The notes under the pieces: generated by a model
Told to the model about the DNA's origin: nothing
The model's input: only the letters and a program-made list of their open reading frames with translations
The model's database searches: none
NCBI GenBank assembly: GCA_910586515.1
Contig: CAJUGL010000069.1
Coordinates: 1-14,376 of the forward strand
DNA: 14,376 bases
Reading direction: 5' to 3'
Origin: an uncultured Acetatifactor sp.
GTDB lineage: Bacteria > Bacillota > Clostridia > Lachnospirales > Lachnospiraceae
Shown: positions 13,440-14,376 of the stretch, one piece after another
How positions within the stretch are numbered: the stretch's first letter is position 1
Layout: each line of letters starts with the position of its first letter
Translations under genes and position numbers: made by a program

Positions 13440-14321
13440 TTGCATTTCGCAGGAAGGACGTGGAGGCCGCCTTATGAGGCGCATTCCGTCATCATACAGG
13501 CGACCGCTGGCTGCACCTATGGAAAATGCCGTTTCTGCAGCCTTTACAAAGACGAGTGCTTCCGTATGTCTCCGATGGAGGAGTTTGAGGAAGATTTGGC
13601 AGAGATCAAAAGCTGCCAGCCTTATGCGCGGCGGATTTTCTGGACAGGGGCCAACCCTTTTGCCATGAGTTATGAAAACTTAAGACTCCGTGCATTGACG
13701 GTGCGGGATTACCTCATCAAATGCCAGACCATGGCCATGTTCGCCAGCATAAGAGACATCCGGGACAAGGAGGTGTGGCAGCTAAAGAAGCTCCGGGCAA
13801 TGGGGATAAACGGTCTGAGCATCGGAACGGAGAGCGGCGATGATGACACCCTAGCCCTGGCGGGAAAGGGATACGGGGCGGCTGACATACTAAAGCAGTG
13901 CCTGAAGTTGGACGAGGCAGGGATAGAATATTATTTTGTCTACATGACCGGGCTTGGGGGGAAGGGCAGGGGATATTGGAATGCGGTGAACAGCGCAAAG
14001 CTGTTCAGCCGGTTAAATCCGTATTTTATTTCCGTGGATTCCCTTACCTTGTTCCCGGATACGGAGTTATGCCGTATGGAGCGGGAGGGGCGGTTTACCC
14101 CGGCAGGGGAGAAGGAGCGCCTGCAGGAGCTTCAGTTATTTATTCAAAATTTGCAGATACGGACTCACCTTTTTGCCAATTCCGGTTCCAATTTTTATCC
14201 TGTTACTGCCTACCTGCCGAAGGAGAGGGATTTGGCGGTCAGTGAGCTGCAGCACATCATAGATACGGTAAGCGAGGAGGAAATGGTGGAATACCGCAGG
14301 AATCTGAAAGCGTTAGGATAA
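13440..14321 (+). CDS. Radical SAM protein, single domain (copy 2)
   Basis: A 293-aa paralogue of the preceding protein. The N termini align residue by residue: MHYTGTIWRPPYEA in copy 1 and MHFAGRTWRPPYEA here, with C25, C30 and C33 at identical positions (GCTYGKCRFC). Further shared blocks are TGANPF, IGTESGDDDTLALAGKGY, ADILKQCLKLDEAGIEY, YMTGLGGKGRGY, and the C-terminal EYRRNL. Between these blocks the two have diverged widely, so this is an old duplication with probably different substrates. The start is TTG 13440; AGGAGG at 13425-13430 lies 9 nt upstream and overlaps the stop of copy 1, so the pair is one operon. No terminator is seen in the 55 bases left in the window. Confidence 0.9.
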   Translation: MHFAGRTWRPPYEAHSVIIQATAGCTYGKCRFCSLYKDECFRMSPMEEFEEDLAEIKSCQPYARRIFWTGANPFAMSYENLRLRALTVRDYLIKCQTMAMFASIRDIRDKEVWQLKKLRAMGINGLSIGTESGDDDTLALAGKGYGAADILKQCLKLDEAGIEYYFVYMTGLGGKGRGYWNAVNSAKLFSRLNPYFISVDSLTLFPDTELCRMEREGRFTPAGEKERLQELQLFIQNLQIRTHLFANSGSNFYPVTAYLPKERDLAVSELQHIIDTVSEEEMVEYRRNLKALG

Positions 14322-14376
14322 CAGAATAGGCCGAGTAACGCGACAATGAATTCCATGATCGGATAAGTAAGCCATA

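Overview
The window looks like chromosome from a low-to-mid GC Bacillota (Firmicutes) bacterium, most likely an anaerobic Clostridia of the Lachnospiraceae type. The reasons are strong AGGAGG ribosome binding sites, GTG and TTG starts next to ATG, a Bacillus/Clostridium-type SigV-RsiV pair, and an ABC transporter coupled to a two-component system with a very short sensor loop. The genus cannot be fixed from the sequence alone. I see no rRNA, tRNA, CRISPR array, transposase or phage gene.

Layout. (1) 1-2190: a perfect 26-bp palindrome, then a tight three-gene operon: ECF sigma factor sigV, its membrane anti-sigma factor rsiV, and a small lipoprotein gene. By homology this is a lysozyme-responsive envelope-stress module; the lipoprotein is the least explained part. 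(2) 2191-3115: two small housekeeping-type genes of unknown function (DUF5655 and DUF2200 families). (3) 3321-5865: a 670-aa YyaL-type protein (thioredoxin-like domain plus alpha/alpha barrel), then an unrecognised 157-aa beta-rich protein. (4) 5866-6689: 824 bases without an intact gene. They hold a roughly 100-nt imperfect inverted repeat, a nested terminator-like hairpin, the remains of a GNAT acetyltransferase gene on the minus strand, and the control region of the next operon with a TGTAAC direct repeat. (5) 6690-11746: a four-gene operon of ABC ATPase, 853-aa FtsX/MacB-type permease, OmpR-family response regulator and short-loop sensor kinase. ATGA overlaps link ATPase to permease and regulator to kinase. 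(6) 11787-11939: a 50-aa ORF that may be a gene fragment. (7) 11952-14321: an HxlR-family regulator on the minus strand, divergent from two adjacent, homologous single-domain radical SAM genes, with promoters and inverted repeats readable in the 206-bp gap.

How the parts work together. Two separate cell-envelope defence circuits lie within 12 kb: SigV/RsiV, which releases a sigma factor when RsiV is cleaved, and the sensor kinase/regulator that probably controls its own ABC transporter, most likely against a membrane-active peptide or antibiotic. The HxlR regulator keeps a conserved N-terminal cysteine and probably controls the radical SAM pair. The two radical SAM proteins are paralogues of unknown substrate and, with the sigV-linked lipoprotein and the long inverted repeat, are the best leads for something undescribed.
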